The notes beneath the pieces are model-generated. The model was not told where the DNA came from, did not search any database, and saw nothing but the letters and a program-made list of their open reading frames with translations. A DNA stretch of 64,000 nt from Anodontia alba. Lineage: Eukaryota > Mollusca > Bivalvia > Lucinida > Lucinidae. Of this stretch, positions 35,045 to 45,239 are shown piece by piece (position 1 is the first letter of the stretch; each line of letters starts with the position of its first letter). The stretch lies in the NCBI GenBank assembly GCA_964016985.1, contig OZ024831.1, forward strand, positions 24,486,706 to 24,550,705, given 5' to 3'. The position numbers and the translations under genes are program-made.

Positions 35045-36035
35045 AAAAGTCCTGACAAGACTGTGTGACCAGCGAGGGATCAAGAAAAAATGTGAATGCG
35101 CAGTCATGTGAGACCAACGAAGGCTCAGTCAAACGTGTGAATGTACAGTCATGTGCGACGGAGTGAGGTCTCAGGCAAAAGTGTGAAGGCGCAGTTATGT
35201 GGGACAAGAGGTCCCAAGCAAACGTGTACATGGTCGGTCACGTGTAACCAGTGAGGTCTCAGGGAAAGGTGTGAATATGGAGTCATGGACGATTAGCGAA
35301 AACCTTGTCAACCTGTGAATGCGCAGTCATGTGCGACTAAGGAGGTTTCAGTCAAAAATCGAATGAGCTATCATGTGTGACCAGCGAACGCACAGTAAAA
35401 ACCTAGCATGTATAACCATCTGCGACCAAAGAAAGTGCAGGAAAAGTGTGAATACACAGTCATGTGTGACCAGCAAAGATGCAGTCAAAAGAGTGTATTC
35501 AAAGCTATAAGCGACCAGCGACTGCTCTGTGAAAAATGTGAATGCGCAGTCATGTGTGACCAGCGAAGGCTCAGACAAAAGTCTGCAAATACAGGTGCAG
35601 GTGCGACTAGAAAGGTTGCACGCCAACGTGTGATTGCACAGTTATGTGCGACCAACAAAGGCTAAGTCAGAAGTGTGCATGTACAGTCAAATACGAGCAG
35701 AGAGGTCAAAAGTGCGACCAACGAAGTCTCAGTCGAAACTGTGGACACGCAGTCATGAGTAAGTATCGATAGCGCAGTCAAATGTGTGCATGTACAGCCA
35801 TGTGCGACCAGAGATGGTGCGGGCAAAAGTGTTAATGCACAGTTATGATCGACCGGCGGGTTCTTAGTTAAATGAGTTAGTATGAATACGCATTCATGTT
35901 TGTCCAGCCATGTGTGACCAGCGAGTGCTCAGTGAAATATGTGAATGCATATGCATGTGCGAACAGCGAGTGCTCGCTCAAACAGGTAAAATGTGCAAGC
36001 ACCTGCAACCAGAGGGGGTTGAGTCAAAGTGTGGA
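35045..36035 (-). repeat. 45-bp degenerate minisatellite, block 1
   Basis: The phrase CAGTCATGTGTGACCAGCGA followed by AGGCTCAGTCAAAAGTGTGA recurs at spacing 43-46 (for example 35101, 35145, 35191, 35326, 35370, 35458, 35549, 35638), about 22 units. Because 45 is a multiple of three, 85-92-codon frames open on both strands; these are artefacts. A second block is at 38245. Confidence 0.9.
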
Positions 36036-36270
36036 TAAGTAAGTTTTCTATGTATCAGAGATGATTTGATTCGTCATATTATTGTGTCTATTCCTGCGCA
36101 CGCTAATTTCACCCCAGCTCCTTCGCATTTCCCGTTGTTGTTACTACTCCTTGCATGTATTCTAGTAGTTTTTAAAATGTTTTTTTTAATATAATCAAGG
36201 ATTACACATTACTGATATTTTGTGATTGAAATTAATTACAGAAGTACTTATTTCAGTTCGTTAACACTTC

Positions 36271-36327
<57 letters not shown>

Positions 36328-37145
36328 AACCTCACTTTTGCTTCAGGTTTACACTTTTTTGCAATAAATATCATTTGGCTTCCTTTTTATGCATCGGATA
36401 TCCGTTGAATGCTTTAAAAAAGTTGAGATATCAGAAACAGTGGCGTCCAGTGTATGAAATATAGATTAGACCAAGAGCTCATCACACGGAGCTATGAGGT
36501 ATGTCGTCTGTTCTTTCCGGCAAAATACAGCTCATTGGTCAGTTCTTCGAGACGCTTTCAGACCTTATCTAATTTAATCATAGCACTGTGGTTAGTCAGG
36601 AATGTTGCACCTCATTAAAATCAGATAAGCCTCCCTACCCGTCGCCATTATCATCAAAGAAACATGACATTTCAAGGTAACAACAGGCTTGTTTGGAATA
36701 AGGCTAAATCAAAGTAAAAAAATATTGATAAAGAAAAACGAAAACAGTTAAATGAAGATATTTTAAGGAAAATATTTTTTTTAAAAGAAAAGTTAACACA
36801 CTCTATCCAGTAAATCTTTTTTTGTTGGTGGTCTATTAACTACTTGTCAGGTAATAAAGGACTCCATGGAGACCGCATGTGGTTGAACTATTGGCAGTTA
36901 ATGACCCTAGAGGATTCTTTGGCTAACAGTTAATCTTTGATCTCTTGGTCCAATGAAATCAAAAGGTGCGGAAGTACCAGCTTTACAGAACCTATCTTTA
37001 GAGAAACATGTAAGCTCTGTGTCATAAGCTCCTTGATTAGACAGATTATACAACAATACTCGCCAAATGTTCGACAGTTTTGTTAAGAAGAGAAACTATA
37101 TAACCTTGCATGCTTCCGTTCTGATGCTTTCTTTAGTTACAATGT
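36036..37145. other. Intronic; (GT)n at 36273-36325, no gene recognised
   Basis: Uninterrupted GT run of about 26 units. The remainder is unique-looking sequence without exon support. Confidence 0.6.
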
Positions 37146-37232
37146 ATGTTATGTAGTGTTGCCGATTAAAACCTTTTGTCTCTTGTGACTGATCATCGGA
37201 AAGAGTTTTTTATAGGCGACTAATCGGAAAAT

Positions 37233-37511
37233 CATCACGAAAACATGTCCATATAATTCTGACCCCTTTAAATCCCACTTTTATACAGTAAAACTGGGGT
37301 TTTCAGGGGTATGCATTATTTTTCTTATTTCTGCTCGAAAACATACATTGTGGGTACTTGTTAGAACCGCCTCGCCGAGGCGGTTCTAACGAGTATCCAC
37401 AATCTATGTTTTGAGAAGAAATATGAAAAATATCAGTATTTTTATCTGAAAAATTTTCATTTTTCTGTTGTGAAATTTTCAGTATGTTTGTATAGGCTTG
37501 TTTTCGTAATG
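37233..37511 (+). mobile_element. Family A MITE, copy 10 (nested in hAT-like element)
   Basis: CATCACGAAAACATGTCCAT to GTATAGGCTTGTTTTCGTAATG, apex CCTCGCCGAGG. Confidence 0.93.
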
Positions 37512-37554
37512 TTTACTTTTAGAAACATATTTTTCTCACGTTTTTTTTTTTTTT

Positions 37555-37807
37555 TATATAGGCCAGTTTTTTATTTGGGATTTACGGCCCTTTCAAGAAT
37601 ATTTCACTTATATCGAGCCGATCGTTCACCGAAGGTGGGCGAAAACCGGAGTACCCGGAGAAAAACCACCTTACCATCCGTAAGCAGAACTTTGCTTTCC
37701 CACATATGACCCGAGCTAGGCTCGAACCACAGCGGTGAGAAACCTAATGGATTAAGAGTCAACTCTCTTATCCACTAGGCTACGGGGGCCCGCTATATAG
37801 GCCAGTT
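37555..37807 (-). mobile_element. tRNA-derived SINE with 14-bp duplication (nested in hAT-like element)
   Basis: TATATAGGCCAGTT at 37555-37568 and 37794-37807. On the minus strand the body starts GCGGGCCCCCGTAGCC, with A-box-like TAGCCTAGTGGATAAGAG and B box GGTTCGAGCC (complement at 37719-37728), and ends in TCCCAAATAAAAAA. GGTACTCCGGTTTTCGCCCA marks it as a widespread molluscan tRNA-SINE type. Confidence 0.92.
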
Positions 37808-37929
37808 ATAAAGAAATGAAATTCAAAGCTGTCTGTTTGGGTAAGTCTAGATTTGTGGTCAATGTAAGTGAAAAATTGATAAAATAGCCTTAAATAAGTC
37901 AGCCCAAAAGAACGGATACTTGTCTTATT

Positions 37930-38015
37930 TATCTATGAAAACATATGTTGTGGGTACTCATTAGAAGCGCCTTGCGGAGGCGCTTCTAATGAGTACCCAC
38001 AACATATGATTTTAT
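37930..38015. repeat. Palindrome resembling the family A core inside the hAT-like element
   Basis: CATATGTTGTGGGTACTCAT, TAGAAGCGCC and GGCGCTTCTAATGAGTACCC, ACAACATATG form perfect arms around TTGCGGA. GTGGGTACTC(A/G)TTAGAA is identical in plan to the family A core, but no family A ends are near. Confidence 0.9.
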
Positions 38016-38244
38016 GGAGAAATAAGGAACATATTTTCTGGATACCCCTCTTAATAATCTGGAGCTATGAAGAAGTACCAAGAAGAGGGCTAAATAATGA
38101 GTGGATGTATTTTCTAAAAGTCGATTATTAGTCAATGATCGGTCGGTTTTACAAAACCGATAATCGACTATGAAATTCTGGCCGATTCCCAACACTAATG
38201 TTATGTAACGACACTTCTGCATAAACATGCTATAACCAATAGGC

Positions 38245-38450
38245 GGTCACGTGTGACCAGCAAAGGTCCCGACAAAAGTATGCATGCACAGCCGTGGGCG
38301 ACCAGCTAGAGATCAGTAAAAACTGTGGATGCGCATATATGTGCGACCAGCAAGAACTCACTCAAACATGTGAATGCACAAGCATGCGCAACTAGCGAGG
38401 GCTTATTCAAAAATTGAATGGCAGGCGATGTGGGACCAACGGGTGAGAAC
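38245..38450 (-). repeat. 45-bp degenerate minisatellite, block 2
   Basis: GGTCACGTGTGACCAGCAAA, GGCGACCAGCTAGAG, ATGTGCGACCAGCAAGAACT and CATGCGCAACTAGCGAGGGC are units like those at 35045-36035, about 45 bp apart. Confidence 0.85.
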
Positions 38451-38925
38451 GCAAAGAGCTTTGGCAAGTGGTAGCCAGTGAGATAGAAAACATAAAAAGA
38501 TAACGAGAGAAGGTGTCTCGCTACAGAAGATACATATGTTGTGTAGTAAATCTTTTCTGTCCGTGATCGTATTTCGTGTTTGTCTAGGTTTTTACCCAAG
38601 TATTTTGAATAGATACGACCGGAAAATGTATGTATTTATTTCGGAATGAACACTGTGAATCTAATGTCTGTCAGAAGACCGACGAGGCAGCAATGTTGGA
38701 CACGTAACCTAAAATATACGGTTCCAATATGGCTGCCATGCCAGTCACATGACACTCTATCTTTTTTTTTCAAAGAAACTCTGGTGTGTCTTACTATCCT
38801 GTCAAGCGACTTGTATTCTGTTCATTCTGATTTCTTCATAATATGATCTCTTTGTGCAGGACCCATATATCCCCTTGTTTTCACCTAGTTACAGCACACG
38901 TCACTAATAACTGCCATTTAAGGTA

Positions 38926-39138
38926 TTAACCTGTTTATGCCTTGGATCTCAGAAAAGGACTATTGGCAGACTGTGCACAACCAGATCAGACGCCGCAGAA
39001 CGCGGCGTCTGATCAGAATCTACACTGTTTACTTAAAAATACAGGAACTTCTACAATACATGACAATACTAAAACAAAAGAGACACTCCTTAAAATTTTG
39101 AAATGTCTCTGTGAAAATTAATACTACCTAATTTTTAA
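38926..39138 (+). mobile_element. Family F-like TTAA element
   Basis: TTAACCTGTTTATGCCTTGG at the left; core GGCAGACTGTGCACAACCAG, ATCAGACGCCGC facing GCGGCGTCTGATC and CTACACTGTTTAC. The right limit is uncertain. Confidence 0.65.
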
Positions 39139-39198
39139 CCTATTTTATGTACCTAAGTTTATCATGCATGTCCCGCTCAGCTAAACACTGTGATGATA

Positions 39199-39472
39199 CA
39201 TCACGAAAACATGCCTATATAATTATGACCCCCTTAAACCCCACTTATATGTAGTAAAACTGGGGTTTACAGGGGTATACGTTATTTTTCTTATTTCTGC
39301 TCAAAATATAGATTGTGGGTACACGTTAGAACCGCCTCGTTGAGGCGGTTCTAACGACCACCCATAATCTATGCTTTGAGCAGAAATATGAAAAATATCA
39401 GAACTTTCTATCTGAAAAATTTCATTTTTAGGAGGTAAAATTTTCAGTATATTTGAATACGTGTTTTCGTGA
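39199..39472 (+). mobile_element. Family A MITE, copy 11
   Basis: CATCACGAAAACATGCCTAT to TGAATACGTGTTTTCGTGA, palindrome apex CCTCGTTGAGG. The right terminus has lost two or three bases. Confidence 0.92.
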
Positions 39473-39535
39473 GTAAGCTTTGTTACAATGTACGACCATG
39501 TTCTATTTGAGCTAGCGTACTACAAAACCTGCATT

Positions 39536-39640
39536 AAGACTTGTGCGACTAGCAAAAACAGATCAGTCTCCGCATCCGCGCTGTCTAATCAGTCTTTGCT
39601 GATCGTCTGTGCCTCTACAGCCTCTCTAGGCTATCCTAAC
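39536..39640 (+). mobile_element. Family J fragment
   Basis: ACTTGTGCGACTAGCAAAAA, CAGATCAGTCTCCGCATCCG and CTGTCTAATCAGTCTTTGCT follow the family J left half; the rest is missing. Confidence 0.55.
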
Positions 39641-39846
39641 AGGGATAAACGAGAACCGTAGCCATACTCAATTGATGTACAGAATGACCTGAGTATGATC
39701 TAGTCACACGTAGTCGGGTTTCTCAATTCCTGTATCTTGCAACAAAAAAGACATACAAAAAATAAAAATAAATAAAAATAAATAAAATAAACAACAACAA
39801 ACAAACAAACAAACAAACAAGCAAACAAGCAAAAACGTAAACTTAC

Positions 39847-39925
39847 AATCATCGGAAATACACTCAACAAAATACCTTTAAGGTTACTTAGTGCAATTTT
39901 CCATATATGCAAGCTTTGACCGAGT
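39847..39925 (-). CDS. Possible 5' exon of the membrane-protein gene
   Basis: A very good acceptor (ATGTTTTTTCCCATAG) precedes 39925 and a very good donor (GATTgtaagt) follows 39847. One frame is open: LGQSLHIWKIALSNLKGILL then SVFPMI, phase 2 to 0. It chains in phase to the 34864 exon only in that exon's less attractive frame. It could belong to an alternative transcript or be a decoy. Confidence 0.35.
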
Positions 39926-40152
39926 CTATGGGAAAAAACATGGTAGATAGTGAAATATATTTGACTGTTTCTTTAAGAAGGAATGTTTCTAGCAACAAAC
40001 TTTGAAATGAAAATTTTCATTTTAACATTTGTAAAAACTGCAATTGTTTACCAAAAAATGACAAATTGACATTTGAACATGATATGTAATGTCTTGACTT
40101 CAAATTGCGAATAAATCGTAGAGAATGCTTTAATTTTAATCAAGAAACTCAC

Positions 40153-40177
40153 ATTTTCCTTCAGGTGTATTCACGGT
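40153..40177 (-). CDS. Possible 25-nt micro-exon
   Basis: Acceptor GATTCCCACAG precedes 40177 and donor AAATgtgagt follows 40153. Only one frame is open (TVNTPEGK, phase 0 to 1), and it chains in phase from 41895 and into TTEGATLLDSK at 34864. Confidence 0.35.
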
Positions 40178-41580
40178 CTGTGGGAATCATCGAGGCAATT
40201 TTAGTCTCTTAAAGGGTTGACCTCTTTTTTTCTGGCCATATATGTATCCCTTTTACCCCTTTTGCAAGATTGTGTTTGGGTAAATCATTGTTTTGACTAA
40301 AAATATAATTTCAGTTATTCTGAAAAAACAAACAACAAAAAAAAAAAACAAACAAACATCATTTTGGGGTAAAAAGTCATTTTTAGAAATTCCTATTTTT
40401 CTCAGAATCTCCTTCACTTACAATGTTCGTGTCATTGACACTTTCGTAGCTGAACATATTGCTAACCTCTTGAATTTATCGAAATAGGCTTGCAAATAGC
40501 AATATTGCCCACAGAATAATTTTAACAACTGACGGGTCGCATTTAAATTTGAATCAAAAGGAAACTGAAACTGGTGACCCTTTAATTATTTTGTTGAGTT
40601 TATATACGACTGAGTTTTTGTACATATAAAGCTTGGATACTGGTTCAGGCAAACCGCTGCTTAGTAATGCAAAACGTGTTGAATTTTGGAGAAACGCATG
40701 CATTTTACATTATACAAGTTTAGAATTTTGCCAAGATTGAGCGTATAGTACACGTATAAACACTATAAGGTAACATACACCCAATATACACCCAACTGGC
40801 GATAAATTAATCCGCACAGCTGATTAGCACTGATTGTTTAAAATTCTTGTCGACTCAATACTTGTTCACTATGAGTGGTTTCAGAGGTGGTTCGGGTTTC
40901 AGTTGACCCTCTCCGACTTTGACTGGAAATATTATTTTATCGGAAATTTAGGATACTATATTTACCTTAAATATTCAAAAAGCGTACACTTTATCTTATT
41001 CTCCTCCCAAATTTCAACAAGGATCCTTTACTGTGAATGCGACTAAAATTACTAGATGGGTGACAAGCAGTATGGACTCTGATCAAAACATTGCGCTTTT
41101 GCCGCGTCTGATCTTCATCTACACAGGTGACTTTGGACTCTCTGTCCCACTACTTATTATAAGAACGTTAATTGAATCAAATCGCAGCCACATAAACAGT
41201 TTAAACCCTATTAAATAATTGTGGATCCGGCCCCGTGCAGACCGTTTAAATTAATTCATTCTGGCCTGACCACAGACTTGTCCTTGCCTACCAAATCGTT
41301 TTAGACGTCTAGTTTCCCTAATCTCTATAAACAAATTTAGTGTATTGAGTAAGCTTGTCCAGATTGTGTATACCAAGATAAGAATCCACAGGACGCAACA
41401 CTGTTTGCTTCTCATTTAGTAGCTATTCATTTGGTTCATTTAGTGCCAAATCGGCCGTTCTGTCATTACTTTTACATGTTTGTGCAATGTATAACCTCCA
41501 TGTTCCAAATAATATACGTTTATAGTGAAAAGGGGGTATATGTAGCTCTATACAATAAGACAGATTTTCGCAATTTCGCA
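40178..41580. other. No gene recognised; degenerate TTAA-family core at 41060-41125
   Basis: GTGACAAGCAGTATGGACTC...GCGTCTGATCTTCATCTACA is an eroded core. A short minus-strand frame 40927-40857 after acceptor TAATATTTCCAG (KVGEGQLKPEPPLKPLIVNK, stop) is intriguing but isolated. Confidence 0.4.
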
Positions 41581-41581
41581 G

Positions 41582-41660
41582 TAATTGACCCATTTATCCC
41601 TGAATTTCTGCAGAGGACTCTGCCATCTTTGAATCTGGTCAGAAAAATGTCCCAAGCTTT
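41582..41660 (-). mobile_element. Family D fragment (inverted)
   Basis: TTATCCCTGAATTTCTGCAG and TCTTTGAATCTGGTCAGAAA match the end of the copy at 29997-30060; the rest is lost. Confidence 0.65.
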
Positions 41661-41894
41661 GTATAAACATATTTTTATTGCATCATTAAAACAATTAAAT
41701 AAAAATGATTATTTTATATTTATATTTTATTCAATTGTGATGTTATTTAAGGCCCACCGGCTTATTCTGGAAAATGCGAATAAATCCGGTAAGACAGGAA
41801 TGGCCTTAATAATCTTTACAAGTATACTTACTCAGTATTACCACTAATATTTGTAGAGATGGCATTTGTCTAAGTATATACCCGCTAACCTTAC

Positions 41895-42096
41895 ATTCAC
41901 AGATACCGATAGCTTCAAATAATACCTGAATTTATAACTGGACAAGAGTAACTGATCAACTTCCTTTTCATTTTGATATCTAAATGTCAGCAGGTACAAC
42001 GGTGGAACTTTTATTTCAAAACTGACCAGTTTTTCTTGTCCAAATGTTCCACTGTGTTTACTAACCGCCAGGGCTGTCAACAGGTCTCCATCACTA
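41895..42096 (-). CDS. Possible 5' exon of the membrane-protein gene, competing with a plus-strand exon
   Basis: The frame reads SSDGDLLTALAVSKHSGTFG, QEKLVSFEIKVPPLYLLTFR, then YQNEKEVDQLL and YYLKLSVSVN, ending at donor GAATgtaagg in phase 0. It joins in phase to 40177. The sequence looks like an extracellular beta-rich domain. The upstream acceptor is poor (ATGATAAATAG). The plus strand offers an equally plausible exon over the same bases, so only one can be right. Confidence 0.4.
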
Positions 42097-42499
42097 CTAT
42101 TTATCATAACGTGAGTCCGGTTTCTTCTTCTATTATTATTTCACTAAAATTACTTTCAATTTGAATAGGCTACACTATGTGAAGTGGCTCCTATTATCAA
42201 AAATACACTAAAACAATCTTTAAAACATGTCCACGCTGTACAAACATTCCAAAATACTTAACTTCATCTTTACGTCGAAAACGTACTATACATATACAGA
42301 ACACTCAAAGCAACAATGTCAGACTGTAAACATTTCATTGAATGGATTTCGTATGAATGAACGTGTAGTTTGGCTGACAAACACCTGTAAACAAGAAACC
42401 CTTAACGAGCGTCTTGAAATCATGCGGTCACGGTGCAATGAAAATTTTGAAATTGTAGTTTATGCAAAACTCTTATTCTACAATATCGCTTCATTATAG
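41991..42499 (+). CDS. Competing plus-strand candidate: two exons (41991-42110, 42323-42499)
   Basis: A strong acceptor (TTCCTTTTCATTTTGATATC...TGTCAG) precedes 41991 and a strong donor AACgtgagt follows 42110; the exon is exactly 40 codons (VQRWNFYFKTDQFFLSKCST...). With acceptor AACAATGTCAG before 42323 the phase-0 frame continues TVNISLNGFRMNERVVWLTN and ends FEIVVYAKLLFYNIASL, stop. No upstream exon or motif is recognised. Confidence 0.3.
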
Positions 42500-42879
42500 A
42501 TAATTTGAACTATTTTATTCCTATAAGTGACTGAGTTCAAATATTATTAGATAATATATATGGTGTTGTTTGGGCTGTCGATGGGCAGCTGTGTATTTTG
42601 TGTATTGGACCAGTATGTTCGTCAAAACGACAGGCGGCTTGACTGGCACTGATTTGTCAAGGCACACTGTCAATCATGTGGTCAACACACAGGGAAGCTG
42701 CAGGTGCAGTCCATCTTATTTCTTTGGATAAGGTGAAGCAATGCTGGAGAGCTCATTATTATTATTATTTATGTTTTTATTCTTATTTATGAAAACTGCC
42801 ATATCTTATTAATCATATTCATATATATTTCTTGCATCTAATTTGGTTGGGTGGTATGTAATTTAGAACGTAAGTCTTA

Positions 42880-43560
42880 TTTATTTTCTGGGCTCTTTAG
42901 GATTGTACTCCTGGTTTGCATCTGCTGCTATATATATTATTATTCTAGGAAATTGCATTGTTAAGAGAAACTGCATCTTGATATGATTTGTCAAAGCGGA
43001 AATTTATGGCTGTTTACAGTTCATTCTAAGTGTATTTATGGCTTTTTGTTGTGGATAAGGAATTGGACTATAAAATGACAGTGCTCTAAAGAAGTTTTCA
43101 GACACCAATAAGCTGTTCATAGAAGATCAAGGTTTACTGACTATGTGTTTTCCTGGGATTGTACTCCATAGTTCAATACATATTTCTAAGCATTCTGTAC
43201 ACAAAAAGTTTTGAAATTTAAGAAAACTTAATCTCAGTACGACTTGACCAGGCGGAATTTATGGATGTTTAGGTTCATTCAAAGTATATCCATTATATAC
43301 TTTCTATTGTGAATGAAGAATAGGACTATACTGCGACAGTGTTTAAAGAAATTCTCGGATGCTCATAAACTGTTTGAAGGTCAAGGTTCACTGATTGTGT
43401 GTTTTCCTAGGAGAAATCCATCGAAAATATGCTACAGGTTTACACCAGATATCAGTAAATAATTTTAAGCATTATGCACACAGTCAGTCTATGTATTCAG
43501 TAAAGAATTCAGCTGTGTTTATAATTCAGGATAAAGAATGGATATATGGGTAAACACTTT
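42880..43560 (+). repeat. Degenerate 256-bp tandem repeat
   Basis: GCGGAAATTTATGGCTG at 42996 and GCGGAATTTATGGATG at 43252; TCAAGGTTTACTGACTATGT and TCAAGGTTCACTGATTGTGT; GTGTTTTCCTGGGATTG and GTGTTTTCCTAGGAG recur in the same order. Confidence 0.8.
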
Positions 43561-44149
43561 AGAAAATCAAGTACGGTATATACAAAACTCGAAACATTCC
43601 CGATCATATGTACTCATTAGATGGAATTATAAATGGGTCATTAAAGAATTTGTACAATAGAATAACATGCACTGCCAGTCAGCAATATATAAGTCTTGGC
43701 TAAATAGGATTAGCAACAACTAGAATCTGTTGTCGGAATATTTCTCAGGGGCCCAAAACTGTATCTGAAACTTGTCCTCATATTCCTTGGATGTACCATG
43801 TTAATATCATTCATAGTAGTTTTGTCATCACAGTACACAGTGCTTCAGATCAGTTTTGTTTTTTAAGACTGGAATGAATATCCTCTTACATAAAATTTTC
43901 CTATTCGGACACAGTCAGGAAACATCTTAAAGATGAGCTCCATCAATTCATGAGTATAGCATAACACTTAACTGTTGTCATACTTGGGTATGTTTACCAC
44001 TCCTCAAAACTGTGTTCTAGAAACGTTAAAGCCCAGATGTAGTGAGACGAGTTGGAATAATTATGGTATTCTACAGTTCAAAAAGCAGCACACCATGCTA
44101 ATGGTGCCAAACATAAATCTTCTCCTAAAAATCAACAGACCATTCGCCA

Positions 44150-45005
44150 GATGTTGATGTGCATAAAGACTGCTAATGCTTGACAAGAAGAGCTGACTCT
44201 GATTAGACACTGCTTTGTCAGCCTCTAATATAAATCTACAATGTTTGCTCAGGCGTGTCTGTCCCAAATCCTTGTGGTAGATAGGGTAGTTATCGTATTC
44301 TTTTACATGTTAAAGTTGCTCAAATTTAAAAACCATTTATTAGTCATATGCATATGTCCTTAGTATGGATCACAGTTTGCTAGTTGTCAATGTGCTTTAA
44401 GATGGCTGGATAATTGACACGCAGAGCAGATCCTGACCAGTTGCTGCTTTTCTTAGGTGCCTGATCTGGGTCTACAATGTTTGCCCCGGCCGAATACTTA
44501 GGATAAATATGGTATTTTATTTATTTTTATAGGATCGCTCAGATCTGAAATCATTTATCATATGCATGTACTGACTCCTGGATGCTTGACGGTGGAGTGG
44601 CCCATGATCAGAGACTGTTTTGCAGCCTCTGATCTGGGTCTACAAAGCTTGCTGAGGCCTGTCCGTCCCAAAAATTGGCATAGATAGAGTAGTTGTCTTA
44701 TTCTTTACGGGTTAAAGTCGCTTAGATTTCAACACCATTTGTCATAATTTATATATGTCTGTATAGATTTCATTTTGTTAGTTGTTAATATGCATAAGAC
44801 GGATGGGTGTCTGACAAGTGGAGCGAACCCTGATCTGACACCATGTTCTGCAGGGTCTGATCTGGATCTACTACATTTGCTTAGGTTTGTCTGTTCCAAT
44901 ACTTAGGGAAAAAATGGTAGTTATTTTTATTTATTTATTTTTTACAGGAAAATGTTACTCAAACATGAGGCAATTTGTCACTTGCATATTCTTAGTATGG
45001 ATTCT
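44150..45005 (+). repeat. Four degenerate tandem copies of a family I-like unit
   Basis: CTGATCTGGGTCTACAATGT-type phrases end the cores at about 44224, 44461, 44629 and 44857. Each is followed by TTGCTnAGGCCTGTCnGTCC-like and ATACTTAGGnATAAATGGTA-like segments and CATATGCATATGTCCTTAGT-like spacers. Spacing is 168-237 bp because of indels. Confidence 0.8.
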
Positions 45006-45239
45006 TTGAACAAGCAAAGGTAACCTGTTAGACAGTCAGTTGATATTTCCAAAACTATTCAACTATCACTGTTAAGCTTAGAGTCAGGTGCGGCCAAAAC
45101 AAAAAAAAAAAAAAAATGATAGATAGTATATTCTTTGACACAACATAGTACAGGTAAATTCAGCAATTATGATTATAATGGTGAGTAAGCTAGATTTCAG
45201 AATGACAAATCACATTGTTTACATGAAGATGCAATCAGT

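Larger units (their letters stand above)
37146..38205. mobile_element. hAT-like element with 8-bp target-site duplication and nested insertions
   Basis: ATGTTATG at 37146-37153 and 38198-38205 flanks TAGTGTTGCCGATT (37154) and its inverted partner AATCGGCC/CCCAACACTA end (38197; complement TAGTGTTGGGAATCGG). An 8-bp duplication and TAGTGTTG-type ends fit the hAT superfamily. No transposase is present. Inside lie family A copy 10 (37233-37511), a SINE with its own duplication (37555-37807), and a palindrome at 37935-38010 that mimics the family A core. Confidence 0.88.

Noticed and set aside
35348..35665. Repeat proteins from the 85-92-codon frames on both strands
   Set aside because: The 45-bp tandem unit is a multiple of three, so frames stay open by chance on both strands.
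37715..37793. Minus-strand tRNA gene
   Set aside because: It is the tRNA-like head of a SINE with 14-bp duplications nested in a hAT-like element.
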